A DNA stretch of 6,046 nucleotides, taken from JBKBXU01 sp046313675 (GTDB taxonomy: Bacteria > Bacteroidota > Bacteroidia > Cytophagales > Cytophagaceae). The stretch's first letter is position 1. Every line of letters begins with the position of its first letter. A program made the position numbers and the translations under genes. Shown in pieces: positions 1 to 6,042 of the stretch. The stretch lies in contig JBKBXU010000287.1 of the NCBI GenBank assembly GCA_046313675.1, positions 1 to 6,046 of the forward strand, written 5' to 3'. The notes beneath the pieces were generated by a model, which ran no database searches, had not been told where the DNA came from, and worked only from the letters and a program-made list of their open reading frames with translations.

Positions 1-243
1 AAAGAAGAAGCATCCGATTTTATAAATAAAAATGAAAAAATTGACCGGCAGTATTTCTCCGGATACCTTGGGCCGGTAAATTTAGAAGACGAAACTCACT
101 TGTTTGTCAACCTGCGCTGCGCACGAATTTTGCCTCAAAAAACAGTCCTGTTTGCCGGTGCAGGAATAACCAAAGATTCCAACCCGGAAAAAGAGTGGCT
201 GGAAACAGAACTTAAATTTAAAACCATCCAGGATTTTCTGTAA
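1..243 (+). CDS. menF: Isochorismate synthase (MenF/EntC type), C-terminal end, 5' truncated by window
   Basis: The frame is open from the first base to TAA at 241-243 and gives 80 residues that read as the end of the chorismate-binding enzyme family. Visible blocks are FSGYLGPV (fragment residues 19-26), FVNLRCARI (35-43), FAGAGI (51-56) and EWLETELK (65-72). By alignment from memory with E. coli EntC (EWRETGVK), E68 matches the Mg2+-binding glutamate and K72 the conserved lysine. The enzyme isomerises chorismate to isochorismate in the cytoplasm. menD, whose product uses isochorismate, begins 94 bp downstream on the same strand, which favours the menaquinone paralogue (menF) over a siderophore one (entC). 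The N-terminal part, including the other active-site residues, lies outside the window. The 94-bp gap shows no convincing terminator, so co-transcription with menD is plausible but not shown. Confidence 0.9.
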   Translation, partial: KEEASDFINKNEKIDRQYFSGYLGPVNLEDETHLFVNLRCARILPQKTVLFAGAGITKDSNPEKEWLETELKFKTIQDFL

Positions 244-337
244 ACTGATTACCTCCGGATTCCGAAACCGCTGTCTGGGTAAACTTTCTATGTTAATATA
301 AATAAAATCGTAAATTAGCCCCTGTAAAAAGATTCTT

Positions 338-2008
338 GTGCAGGCAATTTATAACATCGCAGAAATATGCTATCAAAAAGGACTTAATGAGGCAGTCCTT
401 TCCCCGGGGTCAAGGTGTGCCCCCTTAACACTAGCCCTTGTTAGACACAAAGGCATCAAAACACGAACCATTTCCGATGAACGTGCAGCCGCTTTTACAG
501 CCTTGGGAATTGCACAACAAACCTGCAAACCAAGTATTCTCCTGTGTACTTCAGGAACTGCCGTCTATAATTATGCACCTGCCGTCGCTGAAGCATTCTT
601 TCAACACATCCCCTTGTTAATATTAACTGCAGACAGGCCGCAAGAATGGATCGCCCAACAGGACGGACAAACCATTTTTCAGGAAAACATCTTCGGGAAG
701 CATGTAAAAAAAAGCTACAGCCTCCCTGCGGATTATTCCCATCCTGACAGTAAATGGTTTATCGAAAGAACTGTAAATGAAGCTATAAATCTAAGCCAAA
801 GATATCCTGCCGGTCCGGTTCACATTAACGTACCACTGAGAGAACCCCTTTATTCCGAGACCCCTATTTCTTTTGATACATCGGTCAAGATTTTTGAGAC
901 CCTTCCGAGCAGGCCATCCTTAACCACTCCGGCAAGAGAAGGTCTTATGAAAATATTGGCATCAGCCGGAAAGGTACTGATTATTGCAGGACAGCACCAG
1001 GAAAACAGTATATTAAAATCCCGTTTAGCCAAAATCAGCAGGGAATGTCGAATTCCCGTAATAGCAGATATTATCTCCAACCTTCATGGTGAGGATTTCA
1101 TACAAAATCATGACCTTTTTCTTAGCAATACCATTACTGACCAACTAAAACCGAATGTACTTATCACCTTCGGGCAATCGGTCATTTCCAAAAGCCTGAA
1201 AACCTTCCTGCGGAACAATAAGCCTGGAATACATTTCCATATTGATCCTGCGGCCCAAGCGGCAGATACTTTTCAATCATTAACGGGCATAGTTGAAGAA
1301 TTTCCGGAAGATTTTTTTAATGCATTTGACAATAGCTACACAAATTCTGAATCTTTCTACCAATTCTGGAAGGACTTGTCTGTTAAAGGAAATACTGTCC
1401 TGACTAATTTTCTACATCAGCAAAAATCATTTTCTGAATTAGAATTGACACATACCATTCTGGAAGAACTTCCCGACAATTCAGACCTTCACCTGGCTAA
1501 CAGTATGCCTGTGCGATATGCAAATATTATTGGATTGAGGAATAAGTTTATAAGAGTATTTGCCAACCGCGGAACAAGCGGAATTGACGGAGTAATAAGC
1601 ACAGCATACGGCGGAGCATTGGTTTCAGGAAAAATCACCACCGTACTTACCGGAGATCTGAGTTTTTTTTATGACCGAAATGCCTGGTGGAACAACTACA
1701 GACCGGACAACTTAAAAATTATCCTGTTCAATAACCACGGCGGCAATATTTTCAGAATTATTGACGGGCCCGGAAAGCAGGCCGAACTTGACGAATATTT
1801 TGAAACAATACAAAAACAGTCTGCAGAAAATACAGCCAAGGATTTCAACTTGAATTATTTTTTCTGTAACAGTACCTCAAAACTAATGGAGGGTCTTAAA
1901 AACCTATATTCCACACCCGATCCGGCTATACTGGAAATTGAGACTTCAGGCAAAATCAATGCAGAGGTATTTGCTGAATTCAACCATTTCCTGAAAAGCA
2001 ATTTTTAA
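338..2008 (+). CDS. menD: MenD, SEPHCHC synthase (menaquinone biosynthesis)
   Basis: This is 2-succinyl-5-enolpyruvyl-6-hydroxy-3-cyclohexene-1-carboxylate synthase, a cytoplasmic ThDP- and Mg2+-dependent enzyme. It adds the succinyl-semialdehyde unit from 2-oxoglutarate to isochorismate. At 556 residues it has normal family length and all three ThDP-fold regions. The N-terminal Pyr domain has SPGSR (22-26), DERAAAF (47-53, with E48 as the likely ThDP-activating glutamate), CTSGTA (70-75) and TADRP (97-101). A central domain follows at about 190-340. The C-terminal PP domain has ANSMPVR (387-393, with S389 and R393 matching substrate-binding positions), NRGTSGIDG (410-418) and the metal/ThDP motif GDLS (439-442) running to NNHGGNIF (465-472). 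No key residue is missing. The start is GTG at 338: it is the only ATG/GTG/TTG between the in-frame stop at 311-313 and the conserved region. No Shine-Dalgarno is seen, only an A-rich stretch. menB and the later men genes do not follow. Confidence 0.97.
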   Translation: MQAIYNIAEICYQKGLNEAVLSPGSRCAPLTLALVRHKGIKTRTISDERAAAFTALGIAQQTCKPSILLCTSGTAVYNYAPAVAEAFFQHIPLLILTADRPQEWIAQQDGQTIFQENIFGKHVKKSYSLPADYSHPDSKWFIERTVNEAINLSQRYPAGPVHINVPLREPLYSETPISFDTSVKIFETLPSRPSLTTPAREGLMKILASAGKVLIIAGQHQENSILKSRLAKISRECRIPVIADIISNLHGEDFIQNHDLFLSNTITDQLKPNVLITFGQSVISKSLKTFLRNNKPGIHFHIDPAAQAADTFQSLTGIVEEFPEDFFNAFDNSYTNSESFYQFWKDLSVKGNTVLTNFLHQQKSFSELELTHTILEELPDNSDLHLANSMPVRYANIIGLRNKFIRVFANRGTSGIDGVISTAYGGALVSGKITTVLTGDLSFFYDRNAWWNNYRPDNLKIILFNNHGGNIFRIIDGPGKQAELDEYFETIQKQSAENTAKDFNLNYFFCNSTSKLMEGLKNLYSTPDPAILEIETSGKINAEVFAEFNHFLKSNF

Positions 2009-2092
2009 AAATATTATAAATTTTATGGAATCAGGGCATCTGCTTTCAACATCTTGTCGTTAGATATTTTTACTTTACACAATCAAAATACG

Positions 2093-2127
2093 TTCTAAAC
2101 GGTTATTTAGAAAACAAAATTTTAGAA
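2093..2127. repeat. Cluster of three TTTAGAA 7-mers (one inverted, two direct)
   Basis: TTCTAAA at 2093-2099 is the exact inverse of TTTAGAA at 2106-2112, giving a 7-bp stem with a 6-base loop. TTTAGAA recurs at 2121-2127 as a direct repeat 15 bp further on. The cluster ends 8 bp before the ATG of the six-cysteine protein gene at 2136. It could be an operator for that gene or a weak stem after menD. The stem is almost all A/T and has no run of T directly after it, so it is a poor terminator candidate. In AT-rich DNA chance is a real alternative. Confidence 0.35.
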
Positions 2128-2135
2128 TCTCAATT

Positions 2136-2774
2136 ATGAAAAAATATATACTGACTTTAACACTGGGATTGATCTTTTTCGTTGCTAAAAGCCAATCTCT
2201 GAGTGATAAGCTGGCGGAACAATATTGCGATTTATTATCAGTAACTGACACCGTTAGCTTAATGACCTTTGAAGAATGGATACAATTTGCTGACGACAAT
2301 ATTTTATTTAAAGATCCTGAAATGGTATTAACCATTGCTGAAGAAATTGAAGAACAGGAAAGCAGCTACTATTCATTTTACACGGAACTATACAACAAGT
2401 TTTCCATATCCTGTCCTGCTTATCAGGCTCTTTATAAAACAAGTGACATAAAACTCAAAGATCCTGATTTTTTCACCAATGCCTATTGTGAATGTTTCGA
2501 CAAGGAATTGGAAGGTAAAATTGATGGAGCAAGTCTTACCCCTGTTATGGAGGCTTGCAATGAACAACTTAGCAAAAATCGAGCTTATAAGCGAAAAGTC
2601 AAGAAAGAACTTAAAAATAAAGACCTGTCAGAAGAAAACTTTTCAAAAATTATCACCGGAAACTTTCTTTCACAATGTAGTATTATCGTAAACCACATGT
2701 TTAGCGACAGAGTAAAAACCATATCCATCAATACACATTTTCTGGTATTGAAACAAAAAATAGATGCCAGGTAA
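2136..2774 (+). CDS. Exported six-cysteine protein of unknown function
   Basis: I do not recognise a named family in this 212-residue protein. Residues 1-20 form a signal peptide: MKK, a hydrophobic core, then AKSQ. The product is therefore probably periplasmic or secreted; there is no lipobox cysteine and no later membrane segment. The mature part is helical and charged, with six cysteines at 31, 93, 118, 120, 141 and 181. The Tyr-Cys at 30-31 lies 62 residues before C93, and a second Tyr-Cys at 117-118 lies 63 residues before C181, which suggests two diverged copies of one unit. The second copy adds a CxC (118-120) and MEAC (138-141). The pattern resembles small Bacteroidetes exported proteins I have seen, but I cannot name one. 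A basic stretch lies at about 152-162. The ATG follows A/T-rich DNA without Shine-Dalgarno. The next gene is convergent, so this is the last gene on its strand. Confidence 0.85.
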   Translation: MKKYILTLTLGLIFFVAKSQSLSDKLAEQYCDLLSVTDTVSLMTFEEWIQFADDNILFKDPEMVLTIAEEIEEQESSYYSFYTELYNKFSISCPAYQALYKTSDIKLKDPDFFTNAYCECFDKELEGKIDGASLTPVMEACNEQLSKNRAYKRKVKKELKNKDLSEENFSKIITGNFLSQCSIIVNHMFSDRVKTISINTHFLVLKQKIDAR

Positions 2775-2798
2775 AAAACAATGAAGGCAATTTTTATG

Positions 2799-4250
2799 CT
2801 AATGAAAGAACTTCTTCAATTCTTTGAGGGAGTCTTTTTTTGCCAATACCTGTATAACATCTCCAGCCTCCAAAACAGTACCTCCACTCGGCACGAAATA
2901 ATTACCACTCCTGTATATTACGATAACCAGATTACCTTTTAACTGAGCTATTTCCACGAGTGACCTGCCCTCGATAGCTGACTTTGGAGGCACCCTTAGG
3001 TTTATCAATTTCATATCAAGCTTCTCAGGATAGCTAAATTCAATTGGGTATTGTAGTTTTTGTTCAGATGGTGCGTCTAACTTCAACATTTTTGCTGCAA
3101 AAGGAATAGTCCAACCTTGCAACAAGGAAGAGGTAAGAACAATAAAAAATACGACATTAAAGAGCCAACCTGCCTCAGGTATTCCCGCAAGCAAGGGAAA
3201 GGTGGCTAAAATAATAGGAACAGCACCTCTAAGCCCGACCCATGAAACGAACAACTTCTCCTTGATTTTGAACGAGCTTCCGGCAAGTGCAATAAATACG
3301 CCCACCGGCCTGGCAACAAATATTAGAAACAATGAGATCAGCAGGCCAATCCCCATAATATTTACAATCTTACTTGGGTAAACCAGTAGCCCCAGCGTAA
3401 GGAACATGACAATCTGAGATAGCCAGGCAAGTCCGTCAAAAAACCTAAATAAACTTCTCTTAAACACGATTTCATTGTTACTTATAACCACACCTGCCAC
3501 ATATACGGCAAGAAAGCCGCTGCCCTGAAAAGTTGTAGTAATGGCATAGGTAAATATGGCAAATGCCAGTGTAAAGACAGCATAAAAACCCTCCACCGGA
3601 AACTTCAATTTATTGATTAAAACCACCATAGATTTTCCGGCAAAAGCTCCGATGACGAACCCTAAACCCATTTGTAAAAAGAAGGTCAAAATTAAATGCC
3701 ATATGGAAGCAGAATCCTGAGTTATTAATTGAAGAAAACTAATAGTCAGAAATATTGCCATGGGATCATTGCTACCCGATTCCAACTCTAACAAGGGTCC
3801 GGAACGGCCTTTGATGTTTATATTCCTGGAACTCAAGATAGAAAATACTGCTGCAGCATCTGTGGACGCCACAACCGACCCAACCAGCATACATACCAGG
3901 AAAGAAATATCAAACGCAAGGTAAAGAAACAAACCCACCGTCAGAGTGGTAGCCAGCACCCCCAGTGTAGCGAGACTAATAGCAGGAAGCAATACAGGCC
4001 GTACAATAGACCATTTGGTATCCAGGCCACCGGAAAATAATATTAAAATTAAAGCAATGATTCCAATGGATTGAGCTACCTGCGCATCGGTAAAGACAAT
4101 TCCGCCAATCCCCTCCTCACCTGCAAGCATTCCAACCCCAAGAAAAAGCAAAAGAACCGGAACTCCGATATTATTCGTAACTTTAGCAATAATCACACTC
4201 AAAATAATGAGTAGTGAAATAGATAGTAAAAAGGTTTCCAGGTGCGGCAT
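2799..4250 (-). CDS. nhaP2: K+/H+ antiporter, CPA1 NhaP2/CvrA-like, with TrkA-C domain
   Basis: This is an inner-membrane cation/proton antiporter that exports K+ (possibly also Na+) in exchange for H+, with a role in cation and pH balance. Residues 1-390 are a Na+/H+-exchanger domain with about 12 hydrophobic segments. Family signatures are LFSGGLDTKW (71-80), STDAAAVFS (129-137), LESGSNDP (156-163, with N161/D162 as the likely ion-site pair) and VGLRGAVP (338-345). Residues about 408-481 form a cytoplasmic TrkA-C (RCK-C) domain (INLRVPPKSAIEGRSL, then EAGDVIQVLA), a probable ligand-sensing gate. The protein has 483 residues. E. coli NhaP2 is longer, about 578, because it carries an extra CorC-like C-terminal domain that is absent here. 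The ATG at 4250-4248 directly precedes the first membrane helix. The gene converges on the six-cysteine gene with 24 bp between stops and diverges from the HMA gene. Cation specificity cannot be read from the sequence. Confidence 0.93.
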   Translation of the reverse strand: MPHLETFLLSISLLIILSVIIAKVTNNIGVPVLLLFLGVGMLAGEEGIGGIVFTDAQVAQSIGIIALILILFSGGLDTKWSIVRPVLLPAISLATLGVLATTLTVGLFLYLAFDISFLVCMLVGSVVASTDAAAVFSILSSRNINIKGRSGPLLELESGSNDPMAIFLTISFLQLITQDSASIWHLILTFFLQMGLGFVIGAFAGKSMVVLINKLKFPVEGFYAVFTLAFAIFTYAITTTFQGSGFLAVYVAGVVISNNEIVFKRSLFRFFDGLAWLSQIVMFLTLGLLVYPSKIVNIMGIGLLISLFLIFVARPVGVFIALAGSSFKIKEKLFVSWVGLRGAVPIILATFPLLAGIPEAGWLFNVVFFIVLTSSLLQGWTIPFAAKMLKLDAPSEQKLQYPIEFSYPEKLDMKLINLRVPPKSAIEGRSLVEIAQLKGNLVIVIYRSGNYFVPSGGTVLEAGDVIQVLAKKDSLKELKKFFH

Positions 4251-4376
4251 ATTAGCTGCAAATAAAAATAGTTTTAACTGAAAATTTAAATAACCTGCAT
4301 ATTTATTAAAAGTCGCAAGAAAAAATATAACTGTCAGGCAGGCAAAAACGTTTTAATCCATATCATCCCTGAAAAA
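4251..4376. promoter_or_regulatory. Divergent intergenic region between antiporter and HMA genes
   Basis: These 126 bp must hold the upstream signals of both the leftward antiporter gene and the rightward HMA/barrel pair. I find no clean Bacteroidetes promoter (TTTG with TAnnTTTG) in either direction. The closest is TTTATTTG on the minus strand (4266-4259), one mismatch, but it lies only 8 bp from the antiporter ATG. A 10-bp palindrome AAAACGTTTT at 4345-4354 lies 22 bp before the HMA start and could be an operator, though it is short. No riboswitch-like fold is evident. The call rests on gene orientation. Confidence 0.4.
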
Positions 4377-4877
4377 ATGATACGAGTTTACTTACTTATA
4401 TTTGCTTTATTTATAACAGGTTTGGCAGAAGCCTCATTTAAAAAAGTTAGCATAACTATAAATGGATTGACCTGCTCTATGTGCACCTACAGTGTGGAGC
4501 GGGCAATAAGTCAGTTGAATTTTGTAAGCAACATTACAATGAACCTTAATACGAATGAAGCGGAAATTTTATTCAGAGATGGGTTTAAACCGGATATTAT
4601 GAAGGTCGTTGAAAAAGTGTATGAAGCCGGATTTTCTGTTCGGGAAACCAAAGTTCTTTATGCCTTCAATTCGGACTCCATACCGGCCAAAGGACATATA
4701 AATCATAGCGATAATATTTTTTATATATTAGAATCAGTACAAGACACACTTTCCGGGGATGTGTGGATGAATATCCTTAATAAAAAATGCATCCCCAATA
4801 AGGAATTTAAAAAATGGAAAAGTAGGATAAATGCTCTTCCGTCTGATAAACAAGAAGTATATTATATATCGATTTGA
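4377..4877 (+). CDS. Secreted heavy-metal-associated (HMA, CxxC) domain protein
   Basis: This is a 166-residue protein with a classic signal peptide: R3, a hydrophobic core at 4-16, then AEA (17-19) before S20. It therefore acts in the periplasm, or at the outer membrane after export. Residues about 22-91 form an HMA fold like the copper chaperones and P-type ATPase N-domains: FKKVSITINGLTCSMCTYSV has the metal-binding pair C33/C36, followed by ITMNLNTNEAEILF and a helix ending EAGFSVRE. Residues 92-166 form an unassigned tail with H107, H110 and C138, which could supply extra ligands. Most HMA chaperones are cytoplasmic, so export is notable. Soft metals such as Cu+ or Hg2+ are the family's usual ligands; the metal here is unknown. 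The stop TGA (4875-4877) overlaps the TTG start of the barrel gene, indicating one operon and coupled translation. The ATG at 4377 follows GAAAAA, with no clear Shine-Dalgarno. Confidence 0.88.
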   Translation: MIRVYLLIFALFITGLAEASFKKVSITINGLTCSMCTYSVERAISQLNFVSNITMNLNTNEAEILFRDGFKPDIMKVVEKVYEAGFSVRETKVLYAFNSDSIPAKGHINHSDNIFYILESVQDTLSGDVWMNILNKKCIPNKEFKKWKSRINALPSDKQEVYYISI

Positions 4878-5785
4878 AAAGACTTATATACATACTTATT
4901 TTTTTTAGCCCATGGACATACGGCCAGGAGCTTTTTCCAAATACCGAACCGGCAAGTACCATTCCGGCAGGGGTATTTGGGAAAAGATATTCATTTCAGG
5001 GATATAATGCGGGTAATCAGCAAAGACAGTGGCATGCCGCACGCCTGATGTATGGTGTAAATTCTAAACTTACAGTTATAGGAAGTTTAATTGCTTCAAA
5101 TCACCATTTAAGAGAGATTCCTCCAAACGTAACCACAGTAATCTTTAATCATAATGCCGTCAGTAATTCCGAACTCTTCCCTATGGCTTTTAAAGGAGGC
5201 CATTTGTACGCAAAGTATCGTTTTCTTTCGCTTGATGGGCCAAACAGACATCTTAGGATGGCCATATATGGAGAGGCTTCTAAAACGGATGCCTTGCATT
5301 TTGAAGCTGAACCTAATTTAATGGGTTACAATTCAGGTCTCGGAGGCGGTGTTATTTCTACCTTCCTGTATAAAAAATTGGCACTTTCAACCACCGGAGG
5401 CTTTATAAATCCTGCCCGTATTCAAAACAAAACAGAAGATATACGAATGCGGTCAGGTAATGGCATGCTGCTGGATATTTCGGCTGGATATTTATTATTC
5501 CCCGGAAAATACAAAAGCTACAAAGATTTAAACATTAACCTTTATGGGGAATTATTGAACAGGTTTTATGGGTCTGCAGATCTTAATATCAACAGTTTAT
5601 ATAAAGACCCCGGCTTTTTTCCTGCACTTCAGAGTGGGAGATACAGCGAGTTTCGTGGCTCTGTTCAATTCATAATCCATTCGAATACCAGACTGGATCT
5701 TAGCATAGGAATACCGGTATATTCCACCTATGCGATGAAAGCCTATCCGCTCTATGCCTTGAGCATACAGCAGTATTTATTTTAG
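4874..5785 (+). CDS. Outer-membrane beta-barrel protein, partner of the HMA protein
   Basis: This 303-residue exported protein has a signal peptide at 1-17 (KR, ILIFF core, cleavage probably after TYG with Q18 first). The rest alternates short amphipathic strands with turns and ends in the aromatic-terminated strand YLF, typical of outer-membrane barrels. The opening EPASTIPAGVFGKRYSF and RLMYGVNSKLTVIGSL recall the MetA-pathway/transporter-like barrel family (PF13557 type), a judgement from memory. It is His-rich in places (H77, H78, H93, H110), but no defined metal site can be claimed. The start is TTG at 4874: it is the only codon that gives the full K-R-hydrophobic signal sequence, and it overlaps the HMA gene's TGA in TTGA, so translation is probably coupled. 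A role in metal passage or sensing at the outer membrane is inferred from the neighbour. The stop TAG is built by a transposable-element insertion at 5785; the ancestral stop was probably TAA. Confidence 0.85.
   Translation: MKRLIYILIFFSPWTYGQELFPNTEPASTIPAGVFGKRYSFQGYNAGNQQRQWHAARLMYGVNSKLTVIGSLIASNHHLREIPPNVTTVIFNHNAVSNSELFPMAFKGGHLYAKYRFLSLDGPNRHLRMAIYGEASKTDALHFEAEPNLMGYNSGLGGGVISTFLYKKLALSTTGGFINPARIQNKTEDIRMRSGNGMLLDISAGYLLFPGKYKSYKDLNINLYGELLNRFYGSADLNINSLYKDPGFFPALQSGRYSEFRGSVQFIIHSNTRLDLSIGIPVYSTYAMKAYPLYALSIQQYLF
5778..5784 (+). repeat. Target-site duplication, left copy (TATTTTA)
   Basis: TATTTTA lies immediately before the element's first base and is repeated exactly at 6036-6042, just after its last base. 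A perfect 7-bp direct repeat abutting both inverted termini is the usual scar of cut-and-paste insertion. The last two bases of this copy supply the TA of the barrel gene's TAG stop. Confidence 0.85.
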
Positions 5786-5806
5786 GGCGCGCCGAAAAAC
5801 ACACAA
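5785..5806 (+). repeat. Left terminal inverted repeat of the 251-bp element
   Basis: Read rightwards, this end shares with the reverse complement of 6014-6035 the blocks GGGC (positions 1-4), GC (7-8), GAAAAA (10-15) and CACAA (18-22), all at the same offsets without gaps. The five differing positions are 5, 6, 9, 16 and 17. The first G also completes the TAG stop of the barrel gene. Confidence 0.82.
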
Positions 5807-5917
5807 AGCATTGATTTAAAATACCATACATGGCATTTTTCAAAGTTAAGTGCAAAGGTTTTTTAGTTATTCTTTACCTTTTCGTGCATCGGCGAACTTA
5901 AAAATCTGATAAAACGA

Positions 5918-5925
5918 TATGTTTG
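5918..5925 (+). promoter_or_regulatory. Possible Bacteroidetes -7 promoter box inside the element
   Basis: TATGTTTG matches the Bacteroidetes -7 consensus TAnnTTTG exactly and points right, out of the element towards whatever follows the window. I see no TTTG at the expected -33 spacing (about 19-21 bp upstream), so the promoter is incomplete by sequence. A single 8-mer match can be chance. Confidence 0.25.
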
Positions 5926-5951
5926 GGCTAGCCAAAAGCGCAATCTACTTT

Positions 5952-5998
5952 ATGGCCTCACATTCGAAGTATTTCAATACGTCTTCATGTAAGGCCAT
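5952..5998. repeat. Long inverted repeat (hairpin) near the right end of the element
   Basis: ATGGCCTCACAT (5952-5963) pairs with ATGTAAGGCCAT (5987-5998): 12 bp with one imperfect position. After a small internal bulge the stem continues with GAA/TTC and GTA/TAC around a short loop (centre about 5975). On minus-strand RNA the imperfect position is a G-U wobble, whereas on plus-strand RNA it is a C-A mismatch, so the fold is better preserved in leftward transcripts. No T-run follows on either strand, so it does not look like an intrinsic terminator. Confidence 0.75.
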
Positions 5999-6013
5999 GC
6001 GTATCTTGCACAC

Positions 6014-6035
6014 TTGTGACTTTTTCAGCAGGCCC
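6014..6035 (-). repeat. Right terminal inverted repeat of the 251-bp element
   Basis: On the minus strand this end reads GGGC, CTGCT, GAAAAA, GT, CACAA and matches the left end at 17 of 22 positions without gaps. The terminal four bases and the GAAAAA and CACAA blocks are the best conserved parts, as expected for transposase-binding ends. Confidence 0.82.
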
Positions 6036-6042
6036 TATTTTA
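6036..6042 (+). repeat. Target-site duplication, right copy (TATTTTA)
   Basis: TATTTTA begins at the first base after the element and is identical to 5778-5784. It is followed by ATCT, so the predicted empty site reads TATTTTAATCT, which contains the original in-frame TAA stop of the barrel gene. Confidence 0.85.

Larger units (their letters stand above)
5785..6035. mobile_element. MITE-like non-autonomous element, 251 bp, in a stop codon
   Basis: The segment starts GGGC and ends GCCC, has 22-bp imperfect terminal inverted repeats (17 of 22 positions identical without gaps), and is bounded by a perfect 7-bp duplication TATTTTA. There is no transposase: the interior has stops in every frame and no ORF longer than a few dozen codons. 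It must therefore be mobilised in trans by a related insertion sequence, or be a deletion derivative of one. The inner sequence is slightly richer in GC-palindromes than its surroundings (GGCGCGCC at 5786-5793, GGCTAGCC at 5926-5933) and includes a 47-nt hairpin near the right end. The right terminus, read inwards, begins GGGCCTGCTGAAAAAGTC. This resembles the ends of DDE-type insertion sequences I recall, but I cannot assign a family. It fills the whole gene-free right end of the window. Confidence 0.82.

Noticed and set aside
244..337. Possible promoter or terminator between menF and menD (CGGATTCCG mini-palindrome)
   Set aside because: The palindrome is only 4 bp per arm and no TAnnTTTG box is present, so no regulatory call can be supported.
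850..1080. Minus-strand ORF of 76 codons inside menD
   Set aside because: It lies entirely within the well-conserved menD coding frame and has no features of its own.
2075..2335. Minus-strand ORF of 86 codons over the start of the six-cysteine gene
   Set aside because: It overlaps a gene with a clear signal peptide on the other strand, has no recognisable motif, and looks like a shadow frame.
2774..2795. A-run and T-run flanking the 24-bp convergent gap as a bidirectional terminator
   Set aside because: Only a 5-bp A/T stem with a 12-base loop can be drawn; there is no GC-containing stem to support a terminator.
4345..4354. AAAACGTTTT palindrome before the HMA gene as a metal-responsive operator
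   Set aside because: It is a short A/T palindrome with a single copy and no resemblance to a known metal-regulator site that I can state, so it is only mentioned in the intergenic entry.
5108..5299. Minus-strand ORF of 63 codons inside the barrel gene
   Set aside because: It is a shadow of the barrel coding frame, with no start context or motif.
5786..5793. GGCGCGCC, an 8-bp rare-cutter (AscI) palindrome, as a possible cloning or vector junction
   Set aside because: It lies within the left inverted repeat, and the 7-bp duplication and matching right end explain the junction as a natural insertion.
5945..5998. Minus-strand 17-codon ORF starting at the ATG in the hairpin
   Set aside because: It is too short and is made almost wholly of the hairpin's two arms, so the reading frame is probably incidental. 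It could be a worn transposase remnant, but nothing recognisable remains.
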